A DNA stretch of 64,000 bases from Planotetraspora phitsanulokensis (GTDB taxonomy: Bacteria > Actinomycetota > Actinomycetes > Streptosporangiales > Streptosporangiaceae): contig NZ_BOOP01000008.1 in the NCBI RefSeq assembly GCF_016863295.1, positions 124,001-188,000 of the forward strand. The letters run 5' to 3'. The position numbers were made by a program, and so were the translations under genes. Positions 17,500 through 27,571 of the stretch are shown here, in pieces (position 1 is the stretch's first letter; each line of letters opens with the position of its first letter). Below the pieces are notes generated by a model. That model worked only from the letters and a program-made list of their open reading frames with translations. It was not told where the DNA came from and searched no databases.

Positions 17500-19281
17500 A
17501 TGTCCCAGCACATCTTGACCGCCGTCGCCTGGCCGTACGCCAACGGTCCTCGTCACATCGGGCACGTCTCCGGCTTCGGAGTGCCGTCCGACGTCTTCAG
17601 CCGCTACCAGCGGATGGCGGGCAACAAGGTCCTGATGGTCTCCGGCACCGACGAGCACGGCACGCCCATCCAGGTGCAGGCCGACAACGAGGGCGTGACC
17701 GCCCGCCAGCTCGCCGACCGGTACAACCGCGTCATCGCGGAGGACCTCACCGGGCTGGGCCTGTCCTACGACCTGTTCACCCGGACCACGACGAAGAACC
17801 ATTACGCCGTGGCGCAGGAGATCTTCCTGGGTCTCTACAAGAACGGCTACGTCTTCCCCAAGACCACGATGGGGGCGGTCTCCCCGTCGACCGGGCGCAC
17901 CCTGCCGGACCGGTACATCGAGGGCACCTGCCCGATCTGCGGCTACGACGGCGCCCGCGGCGACCAGTGCGACAACTGCGGCAACCAGCTCGACCCGATC
18001 GACCTGATCAACCCGCGGTCGCGGATCAACGGCGAGACGCCCGCGTTCGTCGAGACCGAGCACTTCATGCTGGACCTGCCGGCGTTCGCCGAGGCGCTGG
18101 GCACCTACCTGCAGTCCAAGCAGGGCGAGTGGCGGCCCAACGTGCTGAAGTTCTCGCTCAACCTGCTCGGCGACCTGCAGCCGCGGGCGATCACCCGTGA
18201 CCTCGACTGGGGCGTCCCCATCCCGCTGGACGGCTGGAGCGACCGTTCGGACAAGCGGCTCTACGTGTGGTTCGACGCCGTCATCGGCTACCTGTCGGCG
18301 TCCATCGAGTGGGCGCGGCGCAGCGGGGACCCGGACGCCTGGCGGCAGTGGTGGCAGAACCCGGACGCCCGGGGCTACTACTTCATGGGCAAGGACAACA
18401 TCGTCTTCCACTCGGAGATCTGGCCGGCGATGCTCCTCGGCTACAACGGCGAGGGCGCCAGGGGCGGCACGCCGGGATCGCTCGGGAAGCTCGCCCTGCC
18501 GTCCGAGGTGGTCTCGAGCGAGTTCCTGACCATGGAGGGCCGGAAGTTCTCGTCGTCGCGCCAGGTCGTGATCTACGTCCGCGACTTCCTCGAGCGCTAC
18601 TCGGCGGACGCCCTGCGCTACTACATCGCCGTCGCCGGCCCGGAGAACCAGGACACCGACTTCACCTGGTCGGAGTTCGTCAACCGCAACAACGGCGAAC
18701 TGGTCGCGGCCTGGGGCAACCTGGTCAACCGGTCGATCTCCATGGCCGCGAGGAACTTCGGCGCGATCCCGGAGGCCGTCCACCTGACCGACGCCGACCG
18801 CACGCTGCTGGAAAGGTCCCGCACGGCTTTCACGGCCGTCGGGGGCGAGCTCGAGCGGTCGCGGTTCAAGAACGCGGTCACCGAGGCGTTCGACGTGGTG
18901 CGCGACGCGAACAAGTACCTCGCCGAGCAGGAGCCCTGGAAGATCAAGGACGATCCCGAGCGACAGGGGTCGATCCTGCACGTGGCCCTTCAGATCGTGG
19001 ACGACGTCAAGACCATGCTCACCCCGTTCGTGCCCACCTCGTCGAACAAGATCTTCGAGATGCTGGGTGGCGAGGGCGTGTGGTCCGGCATGCCGGAGAT
19101 CCACGAGGTTGACGAGGACGGCGGCCCGTCGTACCCGATCATCACGGGTGACTACCACGGGGCGGCCAAGTGGGAGCACCGTCCGATCAAGGCCGGTGTG
19201 CCGCTGGCTCCGCCGACGCCGCTGTTCGCCAAGCTCGACAACAAGGTCGTCGACGAGGAACTCGCCCGCCTGGAGTCCTGA
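17500..19281 (+). CDS. metG: methionyl-tRNA synthetase
   Basis: 593 residues from the ATG at 17500 ([16 protein letters not shown]). The class I signature P-R-H-I-G-H is at residues 17-22. A four-Cys zinc knuckle [17 protein letters not shown] lies near 145-165. The second signature is E-G-R-K-F-S-S-S at about 346-353, an F-for-M variant of K-M-S-K-S common in high-GC Gram-positives. There is no C-terminal tRNA-binding (EMAP-like) domain, as usual for this clade. It charges initiator and elongator tRNA-Met. The adjacent upstream repeat array separates it from the GT2 gene. Confidence 0.96.
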   Translation: MSQHILTAVAWPYANGPRHIGHVSGFGVPSDVFSRYQRMAGNKVLMVSGTDEHGTPIQVQADNEGVTARQLADRYNRVIAEDLTGLGLSYDLFTRTTTKNHYAVAQEIFLGLYKNGYVFPKTTMGAVSPSTGRTLPDRYIEGTCPICGYDGARGDQCDNCGNQLDPIDLINPRSRINGETPAFVETEHFMLDLPAFAEALGTYLQSKQGEWRPNVLKFSLNLLGDLQPRAITRDLDWGVPIPLDGWSDRSDKRLYVWFDAVIGYLSASIEWARRSGDPDAWRQWWQNPDARGYYFMGKDNIVFHSEIWPAMLLGYNGEGARGGTPGSLGKLALPSEVVSSEFLTMEGRKFSSSRQVVIYVRDFLERYSADALRYYIAVAGPENQDTDFTWSEFVNRNNGELVAAWGNLVNRSISMAARNFGAIPEAVHLTDADRTLLERSRTAFTAVGGELERSRFKNAVTEAFDVVRDANKYLAEQEPWKIKDDPERQGSILHVALQIVDDVKTMLTPFVPTSSNKIFEMLGGEGVWSGMPEIHEVDEDGGPSYPIITGDYHGAAKWEHRPIKAGVPLAPPTPLFAKLDNKVVDEELARLES

Positions 19282-19304
19282 CCCCCTGGATCGTGCTTTC
19301 CCGT

Positions 19305-19370
19305 GATCATGCACGGGTTCGGAGAGGTCGGCCCTGGTCGGGCCGCACCTCTCCGAATCTGTGCATGATC
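19305..19370 (+). terminator. long imperfect hairpin after metG, possible terminator or attenuator
   Basis: Arms 19305-19328 and 19347-19370 (24 bases each) pair with two mismatches around an 18-base loop that itself holds GGCC/GGCC pairing. It starts about 25 bases after the metG stop and ends about 30 bases before the tatD GTG. There is no T-run after it, so it may be a processing or attenuation structure. Confidence 0.6.
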
Positions 19371-19401
19371 CCCAAATGGGGGGCGGGTAGGGTTTGGGGG
19401 C

Positions 19402-20256
19402 GTGAATGGGATTCCGCCGGTGCCTGAAGGTCTGCCGGGTGAGGTGTTCGACAGCCACTGCCATCTCGACATCATGGTCGGGGAGAGGCAGGCGTCCTCG
19501 GGTGACCCGGTGGCCCAGGCCGCCCAGGCGGCCGGCGCCTCCATCAGGGCGATCCTCGAACAGGCCAAGTCGGTGGGTGTCACCAGGCTCGTGACGATCG
19601 GGTACGACCTGCCGTCCTCCCGTTGGAACGCCGCGACGGCGGCGAATCATGACGACGTCTACGCGGGAGTGGCGATCCACCCCAACGAGGCCCACGCGTC
19701 CACCCCTGAGGTCCTCGGCGAGATCGAGGAGCTGGCGCGGCTGCCACATGTCCGGGCGGTGGGGGAGACCGGCCTCGACTACTTCCGCGACTGGGCCTCC
19801 CATGACGACCAGCAGGCGAGCTTCCGCGCGCACATCGAGATCGCCAAGCGGACCGGCAAGGCCCTGGTCATCCATGATCGCGACGCTCACGACGACGTAC
19901 TCAGGGTTCTCGCCGAAGAAGGCGCGCCCGATGTCGTGATTTTTCATAGCTTCTCGGGGGACGCCGAGCTGGCCAAGCGCTGCTCGGACGCCGGGTACTA
20001 CATGTCCTTCTCCGGCCCGGTGACCTACAAGAACGCCGGATACCTGCGGGAGGCCGCCGGCGTCGCCCCCATGGAGCTCATGCTGGTCGAGACCGACGCC
20101 CCCTACCTGCCGCCCGTGCCCCACCGGGGCAAGCCGAACGCCCCGTACCTCATCCCGCTGACCCTTCGCTGCCTGGCCGAGGTCAAGGGCGCGGACGTCC
20201 GCGACCTGGCCGCCGCCATCAGCGCCAACGGCGAGACCGCCTTCGGCGCCTGGTGA
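19402..20256 (+). CDS. tatD: TatD-family metal-dependent DNase/hydrolase
   Basis: 284 residues from a GTG at 19402. Metal ligands of the TatD barrel occur in order: F-D-S-H-C-H-L-D near residue 16, A-I-H-P-N-E near 93, G-E-T-G-L-D-Y-F near 115, V-I-H-D-R-D near 155, F-H-S-F-S-G near 180 and E-T-D-A-P-Y-L near 230. TatD proteins are 3'-5' exonucleases in DNA repair; some act on D-aminoacyl or amide substrates. In many actinobacteria tatD is followed by an rpfB-like gene and then rsmA; here that slot holds a kinase/FG-GAP pair on the opposite strand. Confidence 0.93.
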   Translation: MNGIPPVPEGLPGEVFDSHCHLDIMVGERQASSGDPVAQAAQAAGASIRAILEQAKSVGVTRLVTIGYDLPSSRWNAATAANHDDVYAGVAIHPNEAHASTPEVLGEIEELARLPHVRAVGETGLDYFRDWASHDDQQASFRAHIEIAKRTGKALVIHDRDAHDDVLRVLAEEGAPDVVIFHSFSGDAELAKRCSDAGYYMSFSGPVTYKNAGYLREAAGVAPMELMLVETDAPYLPPVPHRGKPNAPYLIPLTLRCLAEVKGADVRDLAAAISANGETAFGAW

Positions 20257-20306
20257 CTCAACAGGCGCCGAAGGCGGGGCACGTCACTCATCAGGCGCAT
20301 GGTGAC

Positions 20307-21701
20307 TCAGCCGGCGACGGCCGCGCCGAAATCGGCGGAGGCGCCACCGTCGATCTTTCCTGGGCCGTGATACACCGGGGCGCCTCGATCGATGACGGCG
20401 ACCGACCCGGTGGGCCCGGCGTCCGGCAGGCCCACGAGCAGGCCCGTGCCCGGCTCGAACGCGCTCCGGCCGCCGACGTCGCTGACAGCCGCGCCGTCGT
20501 GCACGAACGCGCCGACGCTCACATCGGGGACGGCACCGGACGTGACCGCGTTGTCCGCGAGGATCGGCCGCAGCACGCCTGACAGCCCGGGGTCGAGCGC
20601 GGGCGTCATGCGCGAGCCGATCGCCAGGGACAGGACGCCCTCACGGTTCCAGAAGGCGAGGCTCCCGCCTCCCAGTTCGCCGGATTCCGCCGGGAACGTC
20701 CGCAGCGGCGACACCTCTCCTGCGCCCTTCCTGGCGAACAGCTCCACCATTCCGGAGTCTCCCGAGGCTCGCGGCGCGCTCGCCGCAAGAAAGCCGTCGC
20801 CCCGCCACTCGGCGTAGTCCAGGGCGTAGCCGAACCGGCCGGTCGAGCGCCGGTCCCCCTGGGGACCCAACGCCGTGCCGGCGTAGCGGCCGCGCGCGGC
20901 CTGCACGTCGAAGACGACTCCGACCGCGCCGGCGTCGGCCTTACCCGAGGCCACCTGCCTGCCGGCGCCGTCGTCGTTTTCGAACGGCACTCCGACGGCC
21001 AGGTCGAGCTCGCCGGGCCGGCCGCCGAGGTGGCCGAGGGCGAGAGCCCAGCCGTACATGTCGCCGATCTCGCTGTTGCCGGGGACGCCCTCGGACTCCT
21101 GCGTGATGATCGCTGAAGCTTTCGCGGTGTCGCCCACCTCGAACAGGTGGACCGCTCCCGAATCGGTCACGCCGTCGCGGTCGGCATGAGGCTCTCCCAC
21201 GGCGACGAGCGCGCCACCCGAGGGCGACTCGGCCGCCGCCAGCGACCAGCCGAAGTGGGCGTTCGGCTGCCGTTCGGGGAGGAGCCTGGTGACCTCGGGC
21301 AGACCGCTCGGCGTGCCGTGGAACACATAGGCCGCCCCGGCGTCCCTGCTGCCCTCCCCGTCGCTGTACGGCGCGCCGACCACCACGTCCAGGCACCGGT
21401 CGCCGTCGGCATGGACGGTCCGTACGGACCATCCGAAGCCGTCGCCGGAGGCGGCGTCGGGACTCTGGAGCACCAGGACACCAGACGACCGCCCGCCGCC
21501 GAGCAGGACGTGGACGGCTCCCGCCCCCTCCTTGCCCTGGACGTCGGCGAACGGGTCCCCCACGACGGCGTCGGCGAGCCCGTCGCCGTTGAAGTCGGCT
21601 GGGCCGGCCGTCGAGCAGCCGTCCTGGGCGAGAGCCGTATCAGGGCTGAACAGCGCGGTGAGCATGAGCAGGACGGCCGGGACCGTGTGCAGGAGCCTCA
21701 T
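20307..21701 (-). CDS. secreted FG-GAP (integrin-alpha-like) beta-propeller protein, module 1
   Basis: 464 residues. A Sec signal peptide occupies about residues 1-25 ([12 protein letters not shown], cleavage near A-L-A-Q-D). The mature part begins with [16 protein letters not shown], a calcium-binding D-x-N-x-D-G-x-x-D loop. Six to seven FG-GAP blades follow, recognisable by F-G-W-S, Y-G-W-A, F-G-Y-A and V-G-x-P/A-P. The chain ends in D-F-G-A-A-V-A-G, half a blade, suggesting ring closure with the N-terminal strand. It starts on the ATGA of the upstream kinase stop, so both are made from one transcript. A paralogue lies at 24412. Exported adhesin or ligand-binding co-receptor is inferred. 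Confidence 0.85.
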   Translation of the reverse strand: MRLLHTVPAVLLMLTALFSPDTALAQDGCSTAGPADFNGDGLADAVVGDPFADVQGKEGAGAVHVLLGGGRSSGVLVLQSPDAASGDGFGWSVRTVHADGDRCLDVVVGAPYSDGEGSRDAGAAYVFHGTPSGLPEVTRLLPERQPNAHFGWSLAAAESPSGGALVAVGEPHADRDGVTDSGAVHLFEVGDTAKASAIITQESEGVPGNSEIGDMYGWALALGHLGGRPGELDLAVGVPFENDDGAGRQVASGKADAGAVGVVFDVQAARGRYAGTALGPQGDRRSTGRFGYALDYAEWRGDGFLAASAPRASGDSGMVELFARKGAGEVSPLRTFPAESGELGGGSLAFWNREGVLSLAIGSRMTPALDPGLSGVLRPILADNAVTSGAVPDVSVGAFVHDGAAVSDVGGRSAFEPGTGLLVGLPDAGPTGSVAVIDRGAPVYHGPGKIDGGASADFGAAVAG

Positions 21702-23362
21702 AGCCGCACCTCCAGATCGTCGGCGAGGACCAGTTTCACGGGCGTACGGCTGGACGGGAGATCGAAGACCAGGACTCCGTCGACCTTGCCGCCTGGCACG
21801 AGGGCCGTGGGCGGGAGCGTCGAGGCCTCCTCGGCGGGGTGCTCGTCTCCGGCGTCGTCGACCAGGAGCGGGGGCGTGGTGCTGATCGGCGCCAGATCTC
21901 CGCCCAGGTTCACCATCGTCCAGCGGACGAGGCACAGGCCACCGCGAATGCTGGTGGTGTCCTCGTAGGTGGTCAGGCCGCAGCGCGGCCGCTGCGGCAC
22001 GAGAAGCTGCGTGTCGGACCCCGCGACCTGCAGCCGCCTGCCGACGTCCGAGTCGGCGACGGGCGCCTTCTCCGCGGCGGCCGTGCTCCCGGGGGAGGCC
22101 GTGACGGTGGCGGCGGCCGCTTCGGTGCCCCGCGACGTTCCGCCGGACAACGTGATCAGCCCGCCGAGGGCGAGGGTCAGCGCGATCACGGCCGACGCGG
22201 CGACGGCCAGCAGGCGGATCTTCTTGGCGCGCCGCACGCCATCGCCCGGTTCCGCGCCGGGGGACGGCACGCCGGGTACGGGGGACGTGTCGGCCGACAC
22301 CGCATCGGCGGAGGGCAGGGCCAGAACCTGCGTCACGCCGACCGGGGGCTCCCATACGCCTGCCAGTGCCTCCGTGGCCAGAGCCTCCGTCGGCAGCGCG
22401 TCCACGGCCAGTGCTTCAGTGGCCGGTGCTTCAGTGGCCGGTGCCGATATGGCAGGCGCCACGACGGCGACCGCAGCCGGAGACGCCGGGGCGCTCGCGA
22501 CCCCGCCGACGAGCGCGATGAGCAGCTCCTGTGCGGTGGGCCGGCGCGAGGGGTCCGGGTGGGTGGCGCGTCGGGTGAGCTCGTCGAGCGGGGCGGGCAG
22601 CGACCCCAGGTCGGGAGGGCTGTTGAGCGCGCGGGCGACCAGGGCCAGCGCGTCGCCGTCGCCGTAGGGCCGGCGGCCGCTTCCCGCGTAGGCCACCAGG
22701 CAGCCCCACGCGAAGATGTCCGACGCCTGGGTCACCTGCTCGCCCCGGACCTGCTCCGGAGCCCACCAGCCGGGGCTTCCGAGCAGTTCGCCCGCCCGCG
22801 TGAAGCCGTGCGTGGCGTCGAGCGCCCGGGAGATCCCGAAATCGATCACCCGTGGTCCCGAGATGGACAGGATCACGTTCGCCGGCTTGAGGTCGCGATG
22901 GACGAGTCCCGCCACGTGGATGGCGGCCAGCGCCGCCGTCACGCCGAGCGCGACCCCGGTGAGCGCGCCCGGCTCCAGCGGGCCGTACGCCGCGATCTGC
23001 CGCGACAGCGGCACCCCGGGGATGTACTCGGTGACCATGTACGGCCGGCCGTCCGCGGCGTCGCCGTTGTCCAGCACCTGGGCCGTGCAGAACGAGGCCA
23101 CCTTGCGGGCGTTGTCCACCTCCGCGTGGAACCTGGCGGCGAAGGTCTCGTCCTGCGTGAACTCGGACTTCACCACCTTCACCGCGACCATCCGGCCTGT
23201 GGGGGCCAGGGCGAGGTAGACGGTTCCCATCCCGCCCTCGCCGAGCCTGCCCAGCAGCCGGTAGGGGCCGATGACCGGCGGATCGCCCGGTCGGAGCGGC
23301 TCGGCTCCGGGGGGTCGCGGGGACCGGTTTCTGTCGATCCTGACCGTGAGTACGTCGTCCAC
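21698..23362 (-). CDS. transmembrane Ser/Thr protein kinase, module 1
   Basis: 554 residues from a GTG at 23362 with AAAGGGGCGG upstream. A Hanks-type kinase domain spans about residues 34-285: glycine loop G-R-L-G-E-G-G-M-G, Lys62 in [12 protein letters not shown] (Asp157), D-F-G (Asp174) and A-P-E at 201-203, so it looks active. A linker with five-residue A-P-A-T-E-like repeats (about 305-335) leads to one membrane span (about 384-406). The extracellular 150-residue Ig-like domain has a conserved Cys pair and ends D-L-E-V-R-L. The stop overlaps the FG-GAP gene start. It probably senses an envelope cue, perhaps with its FG-GAP partner. Confidence 0.92.
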   Translation of the reverse strand: MDDVLTVRIDRNRSPRPPGAEPLRPGDPPVIGPYRLLGRLGEGGMGTVYLALAPTGRMVAVKVVKSEFTQDETFAARFHAEVDNARKVASFCTAQVLDNGDAADGRPYMVTEYIPGVPLSRQIAAYGPLEPGALTGVALGVTAALAAIHVAGLVHRDLKPANVILSISGPRVIDFGISRALDATHGFTRAGELLGSPGWWAPEQVRGEQVTQASDIFAWGCLVAYAGSGRRPYGDGDALALVARALNSPPDLGSLPAPLDELTRRATHPDPSRRPTAQELLIALVGGVASAPASPAAVAVVAPAISAPATEAPATEALAVDALPTEALATEALAGVWEPPVGVTQVLALPSADAVSADTSPVPGVPSPGAEPGDGVRRAKKIRLLAVAASAVIALTLALGGLITLSGGTSRGTEAAAATVTASPGSTAAAEKAPVADSDVGRRLQVAGSDTQLLVPQRPRCGLTTYEDTTSIRGGLCLVRWTMVNLGGDLAPISTTPPLLVDDAGDEHPAEEASTLPPTALVPGGKVDGVLVFDLPSSRTPVKLVLADDLEVRL

Positions 23363-23503
23363 GTCTGTCCGCCCCTTTCGGTATATGGGGGGTTCGACGC
23401 CGGATGCGGGGTGGATTGCCCCAAGGGGGAAAGTCCCGGAAACAAGGAGCATGCGACGAGTCGCCTGGCGAATCGACCTGCGAGCATGCACCACACTGGA
23501 GGG

Positions 23504-24415
23504 ATGAGCCTGCTCGGTCCGGTTGAGGTACGCACGCTGGCGAAGAAGCTGAACATCAGGCCGACGAAGAAGCTCGGGCAGAACTTTGTCATCGACGGCG
23601 GCACGGTGCGCAGGATCGTCCGGACGGCCGAGATCGCCCCGGACGACGTGGTCATCGAAGTCGGCCCGGGCCTCGGCTCGTTGACGCTGGCGCTGCTCCC
23701 CGAGGTCGCGCGGGTCGTCGCGGTGGAGATCGACCCGGTGCTCGCGGAGCAACTGCCGCTGACGGTGGCCGAGCATGAGCCCGAACGCGCCGACCGGCTG
23801 ACGGTCGTGCACGCCGACGCCCTCCGGGTACGGCCCGCCGACCTGGGCGCCGAACCGACCGCGCTCGTGGCCAACCTGCCGTACAACGTGTCCGTCCCGG
23901 TCCTGCTGCACCTTCTGGAGGTGCTGCCGTCGCTGCGCCGGAGCCTGGTCATGGTCCAGTCGGAGGTCGCCGACCGGCTCGCGGCCTCCCCGGGGTCGAA
24001 GATCTACGGCATTCCGTCGCTCAAGGCCGCGTGGTACGCCGACGTCCGCAGGGCCGGACCGGTGGGCCGCAACGTCTTCTGGCCGGCGCCGAACGTCGAC
24101 TCCGGCCTGGTCTCCCTCGTCCGCAGGGATCCGCCGGAGACGTCGGCGCCACGCGAAGAGGTCTTCGCGGCCGTCGACGCCGCGTTCGCCCAGCGGCGCA
24201 AGACGCTCCGCGCCGCCCTCGCGGCCTGGGCCGGTACGGCGTCCGCCGCCGAGGAGGCACTCGTCAAGGCGGGAGTCGATCCGCAGGCGAGAGGCGAGCA
24301 ACTCGGCATCGAGGACTTCGCGCGCATCGCCGAGCACCGGCCGCCTCTCGAGACGGGCCCGGAGATGGAACCAGAGAAGGAACCCAAGGAACCCGAGACG
24401 GACCGGCTCGGCTAG
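23504..24415 (+). CDS. rsmA: 16S rRNA (adenine-1518/1519 N6)-dimethyltransferase
   Basis: 303 residues. [10 protein letters not shown] opens the KsgA fold, [10 protein letters not shown] is SAM motif I, V-A-V-E-I-D motif II, and A-N-L-P-Y-N-V motif IV carries the catalytic [13 protein letters not shown] and the C-terminal helical domain follow. It dimethylates A1518/A1519 near the 3' end of 16S rRNA. An in-frame ATG at 23486 is also possible; the GGAGGG next to the 23504 ATG is very close. The last 20 residues are a Glu/Pro/Lys-rich tail. It is flanked on both sides by opposite-strand kinase/FG-GAP modules and shares a CTAG with the FG-GAP gene stop. Confidence 0.96.
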   Translation: MSLLGPVEVRTLAKKLNIRPTKKLGQNFVIDGGTVRRIVRTAEIAPDDVVIEVGPGLGSLTLALLPEVARVVAVEIDPVLAEQLPLTVAEHEPERADRLTVVHADALRVRPADLGAEPTALVANLPYNVSVPVLLHLLEVLPSLRRSLVMVQSEVADRLAASPGSKIYGIPSLKAAWYADVRRAGPVGRNVFWPAPNVDSGLVSLVRRDPPETSAPREEVFAAVDAAFAQRRKTLRAALAAWAGTASAAEEALVKAGVDPQARGEQLGIEDFARIAEHRPPLETGPEMEPEKEPKEPETDRLG

Positions 24416-26007
24416 CCCGCCACGGCGGAGCCGAAGTCCAGGAACTGCGTGCCCGCCGGCCCCGCCCGCTCAGGCGAGAGTTCGCGCAGGTTGCGGCCGC
24501 TCGCGGCGGTCGCCGTGGTCACCACGGCGACCGTTCCCGTGGTTCCCCGATCGGGAGCGCCGATCAGGAACCGGCCGTCCCCGAACGCGCTCACGCTCCA
24601 TCCGAAGTGGTCGTACGGCTGAGGATCGTCCAGCGTCGTCATCAGCCCGGCGGAGCCGTTACCGAGTGGCACGACGTTCACCGCCCCGCTCTCCGGGGTG
24701 GTGGGCCCGCTTTCGCCGGGTGCCCCGACGAGGACGTACGGGCCGCTGATGGCCACCGACCAGCCGAACCTGTCGCCCGGATCGGGGCTGTCGCCCACGA
24801 TGTCGAGCCCCTGGCGCAGTGTCCGCAGGTAGCGCGGACCTGAGTCGGTCACCTCGAAGAGCACGACGACCCCCGCGTCCCGCACCCCCTCCGGGTCCGC
24901 CTTGGGCGCGCCGACCGCCAGATAGCCCTGGTCGCCGTCCTTGCCGAACCGCAGGGAGTAGCCGAAGTCGTCGCCCGAGTTCGAGGGGATCTCGTCGGTG
25001 ACGGTGGAGAGATCCCATTTGGCGCCGCGATACCGCGACGGGTGCGACGACACGTCGTAGACCACGGTGAGGCCTCCCGTGTCCGTCTGGCCGGATTCCT
25101 CCCTGTCCTCGAAGGGAACTCCCACCGCCAGGTCGGTGGCTCCGGGGGAGCCGCCCAGCCTGCCCAGGGTCACCGCCCAGCCGAACATGTCGCCGGGCTG
25201 GCCGATGCCCGGGACGCCGGGCGAGTTCTGTGTGATCCGCTGGGGCTTGCCCGCCTTGCGATCCTTGAGATCGAAGAGGTAGACGGCGCCGGAGTCGATC
25301 GTGTCGTCGGCGTCCTCGTAGGGTGCGCCGATCGCCACCAGACCGTCCCGTACGGCCACGGACCAGCCGAAACGCGCGGAGGATCGCGCCACGGGCGGCT
25401 TCAGCTCCAGCCGGGTGGCGACGCGGCCGAAGTCGGGCCCGCCCCAGTAGACGTAGGCGATGCCGGAGCCGTGCACCGTCGAGGAGCCGCGCCTGCCGTC
25501 CGCGAACGGGTTGGCGACGACCAGGTCCATGCACCGGTCGCCGTCGATGTGCCCGGGCCGGGCGATCCAGCCGGGCGTGCTCGCGTCCATGGCCTGGACG
25601 GCCGGGTCGAGGGGGGCGCCCGGCCTGCCGTGCAGAAGGAAGAGCCTTCCGCCACGCGCCGATCCGAAGCCGGCGAACGGGTCGCCGACCACGGCGTCGT
25701 CCTGACCGTCCCCGTCGAAGTCGAACTCGCCCGCGTCCGGGCATCTGTCCGGCTGAGGGGGCGTGGGCGGGCGGGTGTTGCCGGACCGAGGAGGCCGCGG
25801 GGGCGATCCCTGCGAGGGGATGACCAGCGTGGGGGTCGGTGTGGGATCGACCGAGACACTGGGCGTCGGCTCAGGGGTGATCGTCGGCGTGATCTCCGGT
25901 GTGGGATCGGGCGGCGTCGGCGGCGGCGGAGGAGAGGGAGACATGGCGGCGACGCAGGCCAGTGCGATAGCCGTGAGGACCAGGCGTCCCTTCCGCGTGC
26001 CGGTCAC
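24412..26007 (-). CDS. FG-GAP beta-propeller lipoprotein, module 2
   Basis: 531 residues from a GTG at 26007 that overlaps the upstream kinase TGA (GTGA). L-T-A-I-A-L-A-C is a lipobox-like end of the signal peptide. A Pro/Thr-rich linker (about residues 22-68, P-T-P-E and P-T-P-T runs) follows, a plausible O-mannosylation target. The propeller begins with [16 protein letters not shown] and shows repeated F-G-W-S-V and V-G-A-P blades, six to seven in all, ending in D-F-G-S-A-V-A-G. It is paralogous to the 20307 protein but membrane-anchored by lipid rather than freely secreted. Its stop shares the CTAG at 24412-24415 with convergent rsmA. Confidence 0.85.
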   Translation of the reverse strand: MTGTRKGRLVLTAIALACVAAMSPSPPPPPTPPDPTPEITPTITPEPTPSVSVDPTPTPTLVIPSQGSPPRPPRSGNTRPPTPPQPDRCPDAGEFDFDGDGQDDAVVGDPFAGFGSARGGRLFLLHGRPGAPLDPAVQAMDASTPGWIARPGHIDGDRCMDLVVANPFADGRRGSSTVHGSGIAYVYWGGPDFGRVATRLELKPPVARSSARFGWSVAVRDGLVAIGAPYEDADDTIDSGAVYLFDLKDRKAGKPQRITQNSPGVPGIGQPGDMFGWAVTLGRLGGSPGATDLAVGVPFEDREESGQTDTGGLTVVYDVSSHPSRYRGAKWDLSTVTDEIPSNSGDDFGYSLRFGKDGDQGYLAVGAPKADPEGVRDAGVVVLFEVTDSGPRYLRTLRQGLDIVGDSPDPGDRFGWSVAISGPYVLVGAPGESGPTTPESGAVNVVPLGNGSAGLMTTLDDPQPYDHFGWSVSAFGDGRFLIGAPDRGTTGTVAVVTTATAASGRNLRELSPERAGPAGTQFLDFGSAVAG

Positions 26008-27434
26008 AGGCGCACCTCGATGTCGCCGCCACCCGTGATCACCGGTCCGACGAGCCGTACGGCCCTGCGGTCCGCGGGGAGCGTGTATTCCGTGGACAGG
26101 GTGAGCATGTCCCCGGGCTGGATGGACGCGGGGGAGTCCTTGACCGCCCGCACGGCGGCGCGGGTGACCCCCTGGTCGTCGACGAGGTCGAGCGGCCCGG
26201 CCAGGTCGATCTTGGTGGCCCCCGCGTTGAGCAGGACCCATTCGACGAGGCAGGACTGTCCCGCTCCCGCGGCGCTCCCGCAGGAGGGCCGCTGGACGAC
26301 GAGTTGGACGTCGCCGATCTCGAAGCGCCGTCCGATGTCGCTCACCCGGGTGTTCGACGTGGGAGCCGCCGCCTCGCCCGGCCTTCCGGCTCGCAGCCCG
26401 ATGATCAGGCCGGCGGCGATGACCGCCACGAGTCCCGCGGCCAGGAGGACGGCCGTCGGCGGTCTCCTCCGGCCTCTTCGGCGGGACGCCGGCACCGAGT
26501 CGGGAGCGGTAACGGGCAGGAGGTTCTGCGGCGGGTCCCACAGTTCCTCGATCGCCTCGGTCGTCCGCTCTTCCGTCTGCCCGCCGAGGAGGGCGAGCAG
26601 CAGTTCCTGCGCGGTCGGCCGGTTCCTGGGCCAGCGGTTCAGCGCCCGGCGCACGAGGTGGGAGAGACCTTCGGGCAGGCCGGTGAGGTCCGGTTCGGTC
26701 TCCAGGATGCGGTGGGCGAGGACCATGGGAGGGCCCTCGCCGAAGGGATGGCGGCCGGTTCCCGCATAGGCCACCAGGCAGCCCCACGTGAAGACGTCGG
26801 CCGGCGGCCCCACCGGGTTCGCCTGCAGGTGCTCGGGTGCCCACCAGCCCGGCGTGCCGACGACCTCGCCCGTCTTGGTGTGCCCGTGGGTCGCGTCGAC
26901 GGCGCGGGCGATGCCGAAGTCGATGACCCGGGGTCCCGACATCGACAGGATGACGTTGGCGGGTTTCAGGTCCCGGTGCACCAGGCCGGCCGAGTGGATC
27001 GCGGTCAGCGCCGCCGCGACCCCGAACGCGACGCCGTGCAGGGTGGTCGGCTCGAGCTTGCCGTACGTCGAGATCTGCCGGTCGAGCGGTGTGCCGGGGA
27101 TGTACTCGGTGACCATGTACGGCCGGCCGTCCGCGGCCTCGCCGTGCCCGATGACCTCGGCGGTGCAGAAGGAGGCCACCGCCTGCGCGTGCTCGACCTC
27201 CGAGTGGAACCGCGAGGTGAAGTCGGGGTCCTCCGAGTACTCCCGCCGGACGACCTTCACGGCGACGAGCCGGTCGTCGTCCCCGGAGCCGAGGTAGACC
27301 GTTCCCATGCCGCCCGTGCCGAGCCGCCCGAGCAGCGTGTAGCCGCCGATGGCGGCCGGGTCGCTCGGGGACAGAGGCGCGCTCGTCACGCTGGGGCCGT
27401 CTATCGGTGTGCTCCATTTGACCGGGGGGATCAT
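26004..27434 (-). CDS. transmembrane Ser/Thr protein kinase, module 2
   Basis: 476 residues from the ATG at 27434. Kinase motifs: G-R-L-G-T-G-G-M-G, Lys60 in V-A-V-K, H-R-D (Asp155), D-F-G (Asp172), W-W-A-P-E. It is strongly similar along its catalytic domain to the 21698 kinase. The juxtamembrane region is short and Arg-rich, followed by one membrane span at about 328-347. The extracellular Ig-like domain has the same Cys pair spacing idea (C-G ... S-C-L-V-E-W) and ends D-I-E-V-R-L, matching module 1. It overlaps the FG-GAP lipoprotein gene by four bases. It is divergent from ispE with a 137-base gap that must hold both promoters. Confidence 0.92.
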   Translation of the reverse strand: MIPPVKWSTPIDGPSVTSAPLSPSDPAAIGGYTLLGRLGTGGMGTVYLGSGDDDRLVAVKVVRREYSEDPDFTSRFHSEVEHAQAVASFCTAEVIGHGEAADGRPYMVTEYIPGTPLDRQISTYGKLEPTTLHGVAFGVAAALTAIHSAGLVHRDLKPANVILSMSGPRVIDFGIARAVDATHGHTKTGEVVGTPGWWAPEHLQANPVGPPADVFTWGCLVAYAGTGRHPFGEGPPMVLAHRILETEPDLTGLPEGLSHLVRRALNRWPRNRPTAQELLLALLGGQTEERTTEAIEELWDPPQNLLPVTAPDSVPASRRRGRRRPPTAVLLAAGLVAVIAAGLIIGLRAGRPGEAAAPTSNTRVSDIGRRFEIGDVQLVVQRPSCGSAAGAGQSCLVEWVLLNAGATKIDLAGPLDLVDDQGVTRAAVRAVKDSPASIQPGDMLTLSTEYTLPADRRAVRLVGPVITGGGDIEVRL

Positions 27435-27571
27435 TCAAACCGTACCGTTTTGATGTACGGCTTTCGCCCTCATTTAGGAGGATCCGTTGGCCGGTCGCAG
27501 GTCCAGGCCACGTTAGGCTCGGGTCCCGTGGCCGTGATGACAGGACGAGTCGGGGAGGCGGTGAGCGGGCG

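Noticed and set aside
17232-17543. Minus-strand ORF across the 57-bp repeats
   Set aside because: Cys/Pro-rich repeat translation without a start signal; it overlaps the metG start.
16423-20124. 1233-codon open frame on the minus strand
   Set aside because: It runs antisense through the GT2, metG and tatD genes, which have clear motifs; such long shadows are normal at this GC content.
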